NCBI GenBank assembly: GCA_012522805.1
Contig: JAAYJS010000031.1
Coordinates: forward strand, 92,355 to 156,354
Source: Eubacteriaceae bacterium
GTDB taxonomy: Bacteria; Bacillota; Clostridia; Eubacteriales; Eubacteriaceae
Direction of reading: 5' to 3'
Length of the DNA: 64,000 nt
Both the position numbers and the translations under genes were made by a program. Shown piece by piece: positions 17,584-26,916 of the stretch. Numbering within the stretch: position 1 is the stretch's first letter; each line of letters starts with the position of its first letter. A model generated the notes under the pieces. The model did no database searches, was not told where the DNA came from, and saw only the letters and a program-made list of their open reading frames with translations.

Positions 17584-18489
17584 ATGAAAACAATTGGCAT
17601 ACTGGGTATGGGAGCCATTGGGGGTATGTTGGCTTCGCATATTGTAGATCATGGTAGCGACACAGTTTATATATTGGGGGATGAAGAACGCATAGAAAGA
17701 TACAACAATCAAAATTGGATTTGTGTTAACGGCAAAGAGTACACCTTGATGGGGATGACACCAAAAAATGCCGAAATTTTAGACCTCATCATTTTAGCAG
17801 TTAAATACCATCATCTAAAAGAGGTGATTCCCTTTATGGCGCCCTTTATCGGGGATCACACGACGATCGTCTCCTTGATGAACGGTATCGATTCTGAAAA
17901 TTTAGTGGGAGAAGTTTACGGGATGGATAAAATCGTCCATGCCTTCATTGTAGCCATTTCCGCTGTTAAAAAGGGGAGAGCTATTCAGGCCACCGCAGGG
18001 GAGGTAGTTTTTAATTCCATCAGGGGAGATCAGGAAAAAGTTGCCGCATTATCGTCTTTTTTTAAGCGTAACGGCATCTCCCATCGCATACCCGATGATA
18101 TACTGAAGGAGATTTGGTGGAAATTCATGATCAATGTGGGGGTCAATCAAGTTTCTGCTGTTTTGGATGCCCCCTATGGCGATTGTCAAAGCATTGAACC
18201 TATCGGCGAGTTGATTGATGCCGCCATGATGGAAGTGATTGAGTTGTCAAAGTACGAAAAGGTTCATTTGACCATGGCGGATTTGGAACGCTGGCATTTG
18301 GTTTTACAGGATTTAGCTCCGGAAGGTCTGACCTCGATGCTGCAGGATATGCGTGCCAGGCGAAAAACAGAGGTAGAAATGTTCGCAGGGGTGGTGCAAC
18401 GTCTCGGCATTCAACACGGTTATCCCACGCCTGTCAACGATGTTCTCTTTCACCTGATCAAGGCTAAGGAGGCTCAAGAAGGGGTTTAA
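17584..18489 (+). CDS. ketopantoate reductase family (PanE/ApbA-like) oxidoreductase
   Basis: A 301-residue NAD(P)H-dependent 2-keto acid reductase-like protein. The Rossmann loop GMGAIGGMLA is at the N-terminus. KEIWWKFMINVGVNQVSAV holds the catalytic Lys and the conserved Asn of the family. ATG 17584 has GGGAGG four bases upstream. No pantothenate genes are nearby. The family also includes reductases of other 2-keto acids, so it might make 2-hydroxy acids for the dehydratase pathway at 30,397-40,638; that link is only a guess because the two are 12 kb apart. Confidence 0.8.
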   Translation: MKTIGILGMGAIGGMLASHIVDHGSDTVYILGDEERIERYNNQNWICVNGKEYTLMGMTPKNAEILDLIILAVKYHHLKEVIPFMAPFIGDHTTIVSLMNGIDSENLVGEVYGMDKIVHAFIVAISAVKKGRAIQATAGEVVFNSIRGDQEKVAALSSFFKRNGISHRIPDDILKEIWWKFMINVGVNQVSAVLDAPYGDCQSIEPIGELIDAAMMEVIELSKYEKVHLTMADLERWHLVLQDLAPEGLTSMLQDMRARRKTEVEMFAGVVQRLGIQHGYPTPVNDVLFHLIKAKEAQEGV

Positions 18490-19468
18490 ATAAAAAAACA
18501 TTACGACAATTTGAGAATGCCGATGCGTTCAAAAGCTTTTGACGAAATAAAAACCTTCCGGTGCATTGCTTCACCATGGATAAAATGATCGTATCGGGTT
18601 ATGATGTTAAAAAAATACACAGATGTCACAATAGCAAACTCGGACGACCACCTGAAAGAGCTTGCAAAAGTTAGTGAAGAAAGTGTCGGCTATGAAATGA
18701 AGAATACAAAATGGGATTGCTGTGTATTGTTGCTCCGGCTATGATCTCAAAAACATATTGTTACGACTATCAGTATGACCATACCGAGGGTATACTACGA
18801 TGAAGAACGAGCACCGTTGCTCATTCAAGAAAAAAGACCGCACATGCAATTCGGTTATAGAGCAGAGGTAATAATTTGAAGTCTTTGGCATTTTTTGATC
18901 TATAGCAGATCATCTATCAAAGCGTCCAATTCACATACTGGAGCGACTCTACATTCAAAATCATTTTTTTATTTTCTTTTCAATAATACACGGCAAAAAA
19001 TTCCTTTAACACCTTAAAAGTAGTATAATATTCATAACAGATCAAATATATTTAAATTGACAGAAAGAAGATGACGGATCTATACCGATGCAGGCATATT
19101 TTCGGAATCATTTGTGAGGGCTTTTTATTGTCACATGTTTGTATGAATTGTGTCGATGAAACGGATTTTGGCGATGTAGCAAAAAAATTAATAACTCTTC
19201 AGTTTTTCACAATAAAAACAAAGATGCGTTTATATTGATAGCTGACGGCATCAAAGGGATGAAAAAACCGCATCTTAGAAAGAAAGTACATGTCGCAATT
19301 GAAACGAAAACGATTAAACGAGGGGAAAACGATTTGAAAGTATAAGGTATATCTTTTAACAAAAACTCCAGAAAGATACTTTCCTATTGTACGATTAAAA
19401 GGATATATTTTTTAGAGGAAATCGGCGGAATTGCCGTGTATCTCGTACAATAAAATAAGGAGGAAAAA
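18490..19468. other. gene-free, probably decayed region
   Basis: About 980 bases with only short interrupted frames. One stretch from ATG 18601 encodes about 47 codons and then stops; another starting near 18775 encodes about 34 codons (MTIPRVYYDEERAPLL) before a stop. Several appear to be remnants of coding sequence but none match a family I can name. No terminator or RNA gene is evident. Confidence 0.4.
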
Positions 19469-20494
19469 ATGAAATTTTTGACATTTGGTGAAGTAATGCT
19501 CCGTTTAAAAACACCGGGCGTAGAGCGTTTTTTTCAAAGCCCCAAATTTGAAGCGACTTTTGGAGGTGGTGAAGCCAATGTCGCTGTATCCCTCGCAAAT
19601 TATGGACTGGATGCTTCCTATTTAACGGTGCTTCCCACTAATGTATTGGGAGATGCAGTGATACGGGAGTTACGAAGCTTCGGAGTCGATACCGGTCGTA
19701 TTGTGCGTGGAGACGGTCGCTTGGGCATTTATTATCTTGAAGCGGGCGCCAATCAGCTTCCCAGTAAAGTTGTTTACGATCGGGATTATACTGCGATAGC
19801 CTTGGCGAAACCCGGTGACATTAACTGGGATCATGCCTTTGAAGACATCGATTGGTTTCATATAACAGGCATTACGCCGGCACTATCCGAAAGTGCAATG
19901 GCATTATCCTTAGAAAGCGTAAAAGCTGCAAAAGAAAGAAACATCACCGTTTCATGTGATTTAAACTATAGAAAAAATCTATGGAATTATGGAAAAAGTG
20001 CCCCTGAAGTCATGTCACTATTGGTAAAATACGTAGATGTTGTGATTGCAAACGAGGAGGATTGTCAAAAATCCCTTGGAATTACCACAGATATCCACGT
20101 TGAAGGCGGCGAGTTGGACAGAAATAAATATAAAGACTTGTCCGATGCCGTGCTTAAAGCGTATCCAAATATGAAGGTCATTGCGATTACATTACGGGAA
20201 AGTAAAAGTGCCGATATTAACGGTTGGGCGGCTTGCTTGAATGACAGGGAATCATTTTATGTCAGCAAACGCTACGAAATCCGCGATATCGTAGACCGTG
20301 TCGGAGGTGGAGACTCCTTTGCTGCAGGAATGATTTACGGATTAAATCAAATCGTAGACAAACAAAACGCATTAGAATTTGCGGTGGCAGCCAGTTGTTT
20401 GAAACACTCAATTATTGGAGATTTTAATCGGGTAACGATACAAGACGTAGAAAAGCTGGTCGGAGGAGACGGAACGGGAAGGGTACTGAGATAG
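19469..20494 (+). CDS. kdgK: 2-keto-3-deoxygluconate kinase (PfkB family)
   Basis: A ribokinase-fold sugar kinase of 341 residues that should phosphorylate 2-keto-3-deoxygluconate from uronate or pectin breakdown. Family signatures are [15 protein letters not shown] near the N-terminus and [13 protein letters not shown] near the C-terminus with the catalytic Asp. AAGGAGG precedes the ATG. It stands alone, with no KDPG aldolase, uronate isomerase or transporter next to it, so specificity for a related keto sugar cannot be excluded. It has its own strong terminator. Confidence 0.85.
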   Translation: MKFLTFGEVMLRLKTPGVERFFQSPKFEATFGGGEANVAVSLANYGLDASYLTVLPTNVLGDAVIRELRSFGVDTGRIVRGDGRLGIYYLEAGANQLPSKVVYDRDYTAIALAKPGDINWDHAFEDIDWFHITGITPALSESAMALSLESVKAAKERNITVSCDLNYRKNLWNYGKSAPEVMSLLVKYVDVVIANEEDCQKSLGITTDIHVEGGELDRNKYKDLSDAVLKAYPNMKVIAITLRESKSADINGWAACLNDRESFYVSKRYEIRDIVDRVGGGDSFAAGMIYGLNQIVDKQNALEFAVAASCLKHSIIGDFNRVTIQDVEKLVGGDGTGRVLR

Positions 20495-20537
20495 ATTAAA
20501 AAAAATTATAATGCATTTATTTTGTTCTCAGTTACTA

Positions 20538-20581
20538 CATACTCTCATTTGCACAAGTGCGGTAAATGAGAGTATGTTTTT
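20538..20581 (+). terminator. terminator after kdgK
   Basis: A perfect 13-base stem (CATACTCTCATTT/AAATGAGAGTATG), with an inner GCAC/GTGC pairing in the loop, followed by TTTTTG. Confidence 0.9.
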
Positions 20582-20699
20582 GAGCTTAAAAGTAAAAAGA
20601 ACGACACGGTTAGGCTCAACCTGAGAATGGACGCCTTAAAAGCAAGTCATTCATTCAAGTATATTCTACTCATTGGAGAGGTGTCTTTACACTTATATC

Positions 20700-20728
20700 T
20701 TGAATTATATCCGAGACAGTGTTAAAAT
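20700..20728 (+). promoter_or_regulatory. promoter of tRNA-Gly
   Basis: TTGAAT, a 17-base spacer and TAAAAT, ending 11 bases before the mature tRNA 5' end. Confidence 0.6.
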
Positions 20729-20739
20729 ATAACAGTTCA

Positions 20740-20813
20740 GCGGGTGTAGCTCAGTGGTAGAGCCCTGGCTTCCCAAGCCAGTCGCGAGGGTTCGATTCCC
20801 TTCACCCGCTCCA
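20740..20813 (+). tRNA. tRNA-Gly (anticodon CCC)
   Basis: A 74-base cloverleaf. The acceptor arms GCGGGTG/CACCCGC are perfect, and the D arm is GCTC/GAGC. The anticodon stem CTGGC/GCCAG holds loop TTCCCAA, giving anticodon CCC, and the T arm is GAGGG/CCCTT around TTCGATT. CCA is encoded. It reads GGG codons. It is a single-gene unit with its own promoter and terminator. Confidence 0.97.
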
Positions 20814-20824
20814 AGGCGTGTTAC

Positions 20825-20860
20825 AAGTGGCTATTGTCAATTGACAATAGCCACTTTTTA
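20825..20860 (+). terminator. terminator after tRNA-Gly
   Basis: A 14-base stem (AAGTGGCTATTGTC with GACAATAGCCACTT) around AATT, followed by a T run. It lies 12 bases after the tRNA. Confidence 0.9.
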
Positions 20861-20897
20861 ATTGATGAGTATAAAATGTATAAAGGATGGATCACTC

Positions 20898-21401
20898 ATG
20901 CTATCTGTAAAAGAATTATCATCGATTTACGATGTTCGCCCCTTGGAGAGCTCAGACGCTCAAGCCTACGACCATTTATGTCGGGGCAATCCCGATTACT
21001 ATCAACATTTACACAAGAGTTTCTCCCCTCAAAGTTTAGAAAAGGAAATGCTCCGGTTGCCCGTTGGCAAGCAAATTGAAGATAAATATTACCTCGGTTT
21101 TTTTGACAATGACCAATTGGTAGCTGTCCTCGATTTAATTGATGGGTATCCCGACAATGCAACGGCTTTTATCGGTTTTTTTATGTTGTCCACAGAATTT
21201 CAGGGCCAAGGTATGGGGTCTCAGCTTATTGGAGAGATTCTAAAAATGTTGAAGGCTATGGGCTTTAGAAAGGCGCGCCTGGGCTTTGCCGCCACCAATC
21301 AAAAAGCCAGAGATTTTTGGATTCAAAAGGGTTTTAGAGCGGTATCCCATGCCATCGTTCAAAACGGTGTTGCGATTGTCCCGGCGGAAAAGGTTTTATA
21401 A
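20898..21401 (+). CDS. GNAT family N-acetyltransferase
   Basis: A 167-residue acetyl-CoA-dependent acetyltransferase. The acetyl-CoA pyrophosphate loop is QGQGMGSQLIGEIL, followed by the typical ATNQKARDFWIQKGF segment. ATG 20898 is preferred (AAGGATGG upstream); an in-frame ATG lies at 20865. The substrate is unknown and no neighbour suggests one. Confidence 0.8.
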   Translation: MLSVKELSSIYDVRPLESSDAQAYDHLCRGNPDYYQHLHKSFSPQSLEKEMLRLPVGKQIEDKYYLGFFDNDQLVAVLDLIDGYPDNATAFIGFFMLSTEFQGQGMGSQLIGEILKMLKAMGFRKARLGFAATNQKARDFWIQKGFRAVSHAIVQNGVAIVPAEKVL

Positions 21402-21770
21402 TCACTGGATCAACATCTCAGAGGCACCATCGGCCTTCGATGGATTGGATGCTGTGCTGCCATAGGTTGTTAAGTGGAGAAAACGTGAAGAAGGGTCTTC
21501 TTGGTGTCAACCGATATGCTGGGCTTGTGTTCGGACAAATAGATTGACTTTATTTTTTATTTAAGGTAAATTATGTTATTAGGCAAGAATGGATTTTACC
21601 GGTGTGCTGGTTTGATTGCTTTCGTTTTAAAGAGCTTTTACAACAGTTCTTATACTATGTGGGTTGAATACCTGCCGGCAAACGGGTAACGATTCAGCAC
21701 TCTTGGTGATATCGGTACAGCGGTGGTTTTGTTGGTCATGGCTGTTAAAAAAAACGTTAAAATAATTCAT
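21402..21770 (+). promoter_or_regulatory. intergenic region with candidate promoter
   Basis: The stretch contains TTGACT (21544-21549), a 17-base spacer and TAAATT (21567-21572), a good promoter for the downstream glycosylase/YczE/CorA genes. The rest shows only a short hairpin (CCATCG/CGATGG) and a 38-codon frame after 21573 with no similarity I recognise. Confidence 0.45.
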
Positions 21771-22346
21771 ATGAATAAGGATCTTACATCATTGGGATAT
21801 ACTGGAAATCAAAAAAACGAAAAACCTTTGGAACATACTTTTTTTGCACGACCGGTGGATACAGTGGCATCGGATTTAGTTGGTAAACTGTTGTGTCATT
21901 CTCAGAATGGCGAAGTTCGGCAATTGCGTATAACCGAAACCGAAGCTTATGGCGGTATCGAAGACACGGCCTGCCACGCCTATAAAGGGAAAACAAAAAG
22001 AACCGCGGTGCTCTATGAAAAACCCGGTACTCTGTATGTATACATCTGTTACGGCATTCATCATCTACTCAATGTGGTAACAGGAAATGAGGGAGAGCCT
22101 CAGGCGGTTTTAATCCGAGCTTGCGAAAGTGCCGAAGGCCCGGGTCGTCTGACCAAAGCTTTGGGCATCACCAACTCGTACCACGGTGTACATTTACAAG
22201 AAACAGATGCCATTGTGTTTCTGGACGATGGTTACAAACCTAAAATCGAACAATTGAGCAGAGTGGGCATCGCTTATGCGGACCAGAAGGATATCGAGGC
22301 CTTAAGGCGCTATGTAGATGGTAATACTAAAATCAAATTGAAATAG
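21771..22346 (+). CDS. 3-methyladenine DNA glycosylase (AAG/MPG family)
   Basis: A base-excision repair enzyme that removes alkylated purines from DNA. The conserved core is FFARPVDTVASDLVGKLL, ITETEAYGGIEDTACHAYKGKTKRT with the catalytic Glu in the TETEAY motif, GTLYVYICYGIHHLLNVV and GPGRLTKALGI. ATG 21771 gives 191 residues; the frame is open further up, but no start has a convincing ribosome site and the family normally begins only a few residues before FFARP. Confidence 0.9.
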   Translation: MNKDLTSLGYTGNQKNEKPLEHTFFARPVDTVASDLVGKLLCHSQNGEVRQLRITETEAYGGIEDTACHAYKGKTKRTAVLYEKPGTLYVYICYGIHHLLNVVTGNEGEPQAVLIRACESAEGPGRLTKALGITNSYHGVHLQETDAIVFLDDGYKPKIEQLSRVGIAYADQKDIEALRRYVDGNTKIKLK

Positions 22347-22384
22347 AGCTGCAATGCGTTGCAGAAATAAGGAGAAGGAGTGAA

Positions 22385-23050
22385 ATGAATCAATACGCTT
22401 TACGGATTATTAAAATGTTTGTTGGATTTATTTTTTATGGCTTGGGTATCGTCGTAACCTTAAGAGCAAACATCGGTTATGCCCCATGGGAAGTTTTTCA
22501 TGTCGGTGTTGCCAACACCGTCGGGATGAGCATCGGCATGGTTTCGATTTTAGTCGGTGTGGTCATCTTTATCATAACGGTTAGTCTTGGCGAAACATTG
22601 GGCTCCGGCGCCATCCTCAACATGATTTTTATCGGAGTATTTACCGATTTATTTAATATGTTAAGCTTTATCCCGGAAGCTCAGAATCTTACGATGGGTT
22701 TGGTGATGATGGTGGTCGGGCTGACCATCATATCCTTTGCAACTTATCTATATATTTCCTCGGCTTTTGGAACAGGCCCCCGGGACAGTTTAATGGTAGC
22801 CTTGTCCAGAATAACCGGTTTTTCGGCAGGTGCTTGTCGAGGTTTTATCGAAGTATCCGTGACCGTTATCGGCTATTTTTTAGGCGGTTCGGTCGGTGTG
22901 GGAACGGTCCTCTCCGCTTTGGTAGTGGGCTTTATTCTCCAAGGAGTTTTTAAAATCTTTCAATTTGAACCCAAAAATGTTCAACATGAAGACATGAAAG
23001 AAACCTTCAACCGTTTAAAAGGTTATAAAGAGTCTTTTAAAAGACAATAA
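22385..23050 (+). CDS. YczE/YitT-like integral membrane protein
   Basis: A 221-residue protein with five to six membrane helices, carrying the YczE (COG2364) signatures: ANIGYAPWEVFHVGVANT in the first loop and SSAFGTGPRDSLMVALS in the middle. The biochemical role is unknown. The start has AGGAGAAGGAG directly upstream. It follows the glycosylase and precedes corA by 19 bases, so the three are likely one transcript. Confidence 0.85.
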   Translation: MNQYALRIIKMFVGFIFYGLGIVVTLRANIGYAPWEVFHVGVANTVGMSIGMVSILVGVVIFIITVSLGETLGSGAILNMIFIGVFTDLFNMLSFIPEAQNLTMGLVMMVVGLTIISFATYLYISSAFGTGPRDSLMVALSRITGFSAGACRGFIEVSVTVIGYFLGGSVGVGTVLSALVVGFILQGVFKIFQFEPKNVQHEDMKETFNRLKGYKESFKRQ

Positions 23051-23069
23051 GAGGCAACAGGAGGCAAAA

Positions 23070-23990
23070 ATGGTCGGTGGACATCAGCAGGTCGAAGCGA
23101 ATTGGATTCATTTAGAAAATCCTTCCTTAGATGACATGGTTCAAATCAGTCAAAAATATCATTTTCCTTTGGACTACCTCACCTCCGCCCTAGATCCTGA
23201 TGAGATTCCAAGAGAAGAGGGTTTGATCAGAAAAAACGATCGAAAAACAGCTCTCATCACTTGTCTTTACCCGAGTAAAAACAGCAAAGAAGTCAGCGAA
23301 TGGGCGTATGTAACCTGTCCGATTTCTATTGTCATAGTCGGTGACAAAGTCTACACTTGTGTTAAAAAAACACCGGATTTTATGGAAAACATGTTATTGG
23401 GCCAAAGCGACTTGGGTGTTGTGCTTTCGAACCCTTTGGAAATGATGATTGAACTTTTTTGGCGTATTTCCAAGGAGTACATACGTTTGTTGAGGGGTAT
23501 CAATCAGCGCACCAACGACATCCATGCTCAGCTGCGAACTTCTACAAAATCCGAGTTGCTATTGGAATTATCGGAATTGCAAAAAACCGTCATTTATTTT
23601 GAGACCGCTATCGATGAAAACAGCCCCTTGGTCGATGCCGTGGTTCAATCCAATTTCTTTAAGATAGATCGTACATGCGAAGCGCATTTGTACGATGTTC
23701 AGGTAGAGAACTATCAAGCAGAAAAAATGATTCACCAAACCTCTGAGTTATTGGAAAAGTTATCGGAAATATTTACCGGTATCGTATCTCAAAACCTCAA
23801 CATCGTTATGAAAATTTTGACGTCTTTGACGATTATTATCACCATACCGACCATTGTTGCGGGTATTTGGGGTATGAATGTCAAGTTACCCTTTGAAAAC
23901 CACCCCTGGGCTTTTGTCATTTTAGGTGTCTTGACACTTGGAGCATGTGCTTTAACTGCTTGGTGGCTCAAACAAAGAGATTTACTCTAA
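23070..23990 (+). CDS. CorA family magnesium transporter
   Basis: A 306-residue CorA-type divalent cation channel. The long cytoplasmic N-terminal domain is followed by two C-terminal membrane helices, with the signature GMN in GIWGMNVKLPFE between them, which forms the selectivity loop. The end is basic (WWLKQRDLL). GGAGG lies upstream of the ATG. Mg2+ is the usual substrate; Co2+ or Ni2+ are also possible. Confidence 0.93.
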   Translation: MVGGHQQVEANWIHLENPSLDDMVQISQKYHFPLDYLTSALDPDEIPREEGLIRKNDRKTALITCLYPSKNSKEVSEWAYVTCPISIVIVGDKVYTCVKKTPDFMENMLLGQSDLGVVLSNPLEMMIELFWRISKEYIRLLRGINQRTNDIHAQLRTSTKSELLLELSELQKTVIYFETAIDENSPLVDAVVQSNFFKIDRTCEAHLYDVQVENYQAEKMIHQTSELLEKLSEIFTGIVSQNLNIVMKILTSLTIIITIPTIVAGIWGMNVKLPFENHPWAFVILGVLTLGACALTAWWLKQRDLL

Positions 23991-24128
23991 GCGCCTCAAC
24001 GAGCGTTATTTTATCCTTTATCTACCGATTATAATGGTTTATAATGAATAGTATTCATTCAATTACAACTATAAAAACGCCTGATACGATGGCGTACAAA
24101 ACATTTGACAGACGAAAGGTGAGCGATT

Positions 24129-24695
24129 ATGAATATTTGTGTATATTGTGGTTCTAATTCTGGGAAAAATCCTAAGTTTAAACAGATGGCTCGGCAAGTA
24201 GGCAGAGCCATAGCCAAAAAAGGCGATGTCTTGGTATACGGTGGTAGCATGGGTGGTATGATGGGTGCCGCTGCCGATGCTTGCTTGGAGGCAGGTGGAG
24301 AAGTTGTCGGTGTCATGCCTTCTTTATTGACAGATAAGGAAATAGCCCATAATGGTTTGACAAAGTTCTATGAAACGAAAGATATGGAAGAACGCAAAAA
24401 TAAAATGATGCGTATCAGCGATGCTTTTGTCATTTTACCCGGTGGTTTTGGAACCCTAGAGGAACTTTACGATACCTTATCGGCCAGTCAATTGGGGATT
24501 CACAAGTCTCCCATTGCGATTTTTAACATCGACGGTTTTTTTGATCCCATTTTGGATATGATGGACCGTGTGGTGTCAGAAACCTTTGCACCGGATTTGG
24601 ACAGAGGCCTGATACTTTGGGTCGATTCAACGGAAGAGATGTATCAAGAAATAGAAAGCTTTGTCTATCAAGTCGGCAAAAAGTACGTCGGATAA
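24129..24695 (+). CDS. LOG family protein (nucleoside 5'-monophosphate phosphoribohydrolase)
   Basis: A 188-residue Rossmann-like protein of the TIGR00730/LOG family, which splits the N-glycosidic bond of nucleotide monophosphates. Signature motifs are YGGSMGGMMGAAADACLEAG and PGGFGTLEELYDTLS with the catalytic Arg/Glu region (DMEERKNKM) in front. It is often misnamed lysine decarboxylase. AAAGGTGAG precedes the ATG. Confidence 0.93.
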   Translation: MNICVYCGSNSGKNPKFKQMARQVGRAIAKKGDVLVYGGSMGGMMGAAADACLEAGGEVVGVMPSLLTDKEIAHNGLTKFYETKDMEERKNKMMRISDAFVILPGGFGTLEELYDTLSASQLGIHKSPIAIFNIDGFFDPILDMMDRVVSETFAPDLDRGLILWVDSTEEMYQEIESFVYQVGKKYVG

Positions 24696-24721
24696 GTCTT
24701 TGAAATGAAAGGGGCAGGAAA

Positions 24722-25372
24722 ATGGGCAAGGCGCGTAAAATAATTTCCCTGTGGTTGTTAATTGGGTTGGCCGTTGTCGTCGGAACCTATGGTATCTACC
24801 AATTTATCCGCACTTACTACTTTTTCCCACCGATGCAAGAAGCGTTTTTGGTTAAAAAAGTAAAGGACATTGAACTCGATGTGTCCCTTTTAGAAGATGA
24901 AACCATGATACCGGTCATGGCAACTTATGAAGCTTCAGACTATCAAGAATTTTCGGAAGCAACCAAGAAAAAATTAGAAGATTATGCTTACGAAGAAGAG
25001 GAAGACTATTTAGTTCTATTAATAGAAGATGAAAACACTTTGGCTTTTGAATTTTACAAAGAAGGTAAGCGTATAACCCCTGAGGGTACACCTTCTTTGA
25101 CCATCCAAGCCGACGCTTTGGAATACGGAGAAACCGCGACCGTGGAGAGACCCATCGAATCCTACAGGGAAGGTCGTTACGAATTCCGACCAAAGCGCGT
25201 CAACCCTCAGCACGATCTTTATTATCTGGAAAAACACTTGATGCTTTTATCTTACCGCATCGACGGGAAGGATTATGTATCCTTATTCTCCGTGTTGCTG
25301 AGTAACGCGAAAGAAGATGCCGACTTTATGGACAACCAAGAACTGGACGAACCGATTCTGAATATGGAATGA
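24722..25372 (+). CDS. membrane-anchored hypothetical protein
   Basis: A 216-residue protein with one N-terminal hydrophobic helix (IISLWLLIGLAVVVGTYGI) and an acidic extracytoplasmic domain rich in Glu, Asp and Tyr. No cysteines or enzyme motifs are visible and I recognise no family. GAAAGGGG precedes the ATG, which lies 26 bases after the LOG gene, so it may be co-transcribed with it. Confidence 0.6.
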   Translation: MGKARKIISLWLLIGLAVVVGTYGIYQFIRTYYFFPPMQEAFLVKKVKDIELDVSLLEDETMIPVMATYEASDYQEFSEATKKKLEDYAYEEEEDYLVLLIEDENTLAFEFYKEGKRITPEGTPSLTIQADALEYGETATVERPIESYREGRYEFRPKRVNPQHDLYYLEKHLMLLSYRIDGKDYVSLFSVLLSNAKEDADFMDNQELDEPILNME

Positions 25373-25545
25373 AAGGATCTGTAAGTTTAGCAATCGATTG
25401 ATAGATACCTAGATACCCGAGTTGGGACTTTCTGTCTGCAAAATGATAGAGGGCCGCTTGTTTCAGCTCAAGGCGGTATAAGAAGGAGTTGCGAGTCCTC
25501 TCAACAAAGCCTTGAATGCGAGCGAGTAACTTGAAATTCAATCGG

Positions 25546-25565
25546 TGGAGTATCCGGATACTCCA
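25546..25565. other. 20-base perfect palindrome
   Basis: TGGAGTATCCGGATACTCCA lies 50 bases upstream of the yccF-like gene. It has no T run, so it may be an operator rather than a terminator. The surrounding 243-base gap shows nothing else convincing. Confidence 0.35.
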
Positions 25566-25615
25566 TACCTCAGCGTTGTTTACAAAAGGGTGGCACCTTA
25601 TGAAAGGATTAGAGA

Positions 25616-25984
25616 ATGTCATTCATTGGAAATATCATATGGTTTGTCTTTGCCGGATTATGGCAAGGATTGGCTTGGACTTTTAACGGTATTTTGTGGT
25701 CGCTCACTATTATCGGAATACCCGTGGGCAAACAATGTTTTAAAATGGCTCGTTTATCCTTTTGCCCCTTTGGCAAAAGTGTAGATTACGGCGGTGGGTC
25801 TGTGTCCCTGATGTTGAATTTAATTTGGATCATTGTTTCCGGCTTTGGAATGGCCTTGGCCTTTGCCCTAAACGGTATCGCATTGTGTGCCACAATTGTG
25901 GGCATCCCCTTCGGTTTGCAATGCTTTAAAATGGCAAAATTGGCTTTGATGCCCTTTGGCGCTCGCGTTCTGAATCAAGCATAA
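25616..25984 (+). CDS. YccF domain membrane protein
   Basis: A 122-residue protein with two repeats of the YccF domain, each a hydrophobic segment followed by a conserved box: IIGIPVGKQCFKMARLSFCPFG and IVGIPFGLQCFKMAKLALMPFG (each about 20 residues). The function is unknown. The upstream site (AAAGGATTAGAGA) is a reasonable ribosome-binding sequence. Confidence 0.9.
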   Translation: MSFIGNIIWFVFAGLWQGLAWTFNGILWSLTIIGIPVGKQCFKMARLSFCPFGKSVDYGGGSVSLMLNLIWIIVSGFGMALAFALNGIALCATIVGIPFGLQCFKMAKLALMPFGARVLNQA

Positions 25985-26070
25985 AATTTAAATTCTCTCC
26001 CATTGTTATGGAGAAGAATTCTGTAGTTAAGCAGATACAAGGAAATACGAATATATGAGGAACGATTAGA

Positions 26071-26427
26071 ATGTTGGATGAAATCAGAGTGAAACCGAGC
26101 AGAGACATGCTCTTTTATGTGCTGGTACAATTGCTTCTTTACCATGCATCGACCTTTTTTATTGTGGACACGGGATCCGGTATGTTTTTCTTGCTCTTAA
26201 TCTTGCCACTTATGACGGCTGTTATTGCCGTTATTTATGGGTATCGCCATGGGATCCATGTGCTGTATCCTCTTATCACAGCATTGTTGTTCTTGACAGT
26301 GGTATGGTTACACTTTAACGAAAGTGCCTGTATCTATCTGGTTATTTATGGGATGATTGCGTTGGTGGCCATGGTATTGGGAAAAATACTTAAAAATGTG
26401 ATGAGGATGACCAAAAAAGAGGATTAG
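26071..26427 (+). CDS. small polytopic membrane protein, hypothetical
   Basis: A 118-residue protein with four predicted membrane helices and a basic C-terminus (KNVMRMTKKED). GAGGA lies upstream of the ATG. No family is recognised. It ends 20 bases before a strong terminator and probably shares the yccF transcript. Confidence 0.6.
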   Translation: MLDEIRVKPSRDMLFYVLVQLLLYHASTFFIVDTGSGMFFLLLILPLMTAVIAVIYGYRHGIHVLYPLITALLFLTVVWLHFNESACIYLVIYGMIALVAMVLGKILKNVMRMTKKED

Positions 26428-26447
26428 AATTGGATACTTGCCCTGAA

Positions 26448-26490
26448 ACAAAACAAGAGTGCGAACGTGTTCGCACTCTTGTTTTGTATA
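26448..26490 (+). terminator. strong terminator
   Basis: A nearly loop-free hairpin of 19 base pairs (ACAAAACAAGAGTGCGAAC and its complement), ending in GTTTTGT. The A-rich 5' arm means it can also work in reverse. Confidence 0.9.
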
Positions 26491-26916
26491 TTAGGAATGA
26501 AAAGAAAAAGGGGAGATTTTTAATCTCTTAGCAGTATGATATGAATCGAAACTTGAAATAGACTTAGAATCTTGAACGAGTTCAAAATTTAAGGAAAGTT
26601 ATAGAATGCAGTTACATGAGAATGGTGATGCCCCTTAAACATTGTTGTCTGCAAAACGCATATTAAAATTGAGGGCCATCCCACACAAAGGAAAACATTT
26701 GCATCGTCCTGTTGATAAATTGATAACAGAATACAGTAAAAAAACGAAGTACAATCCATTCATTAAGGTAAAAATGTATCGTATTATTGGATATTGTAAT
26801 ATTCATTTCAAAAAAGTGATAAAAAATCTCTTTTAAAGATAAAGCTGGTTAAAAATTTACCCTTATGGTTAAATTATATGATATAATGTTACAACGTAGA
26901 TGGAGGAGGGGATACT
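26491..26916 (+). promoter_or_regulatory. upstream region and extended -10 promoter of the kinase gene
   Basis: TGATATAAT at 26878-26886 is an extended -10 element 31 bases before the TTG start. The rest of this 420-base stretch is AT-rich without a credible gene or hairpin. Confidence 0.5.

Noticed and set aside
17584..18489. Assignment as the biosynthetic panE
   Set aside because: Family membership is clear, but there are no pantothenate genes nearby and the family is broad, so only a family-level name is given.
25326..25622. Minus-strand 98-codon frame
   Set aside because: It overlaps the end of one plus-strand gene and the start of another, has no ribosome site and no family resemblance.
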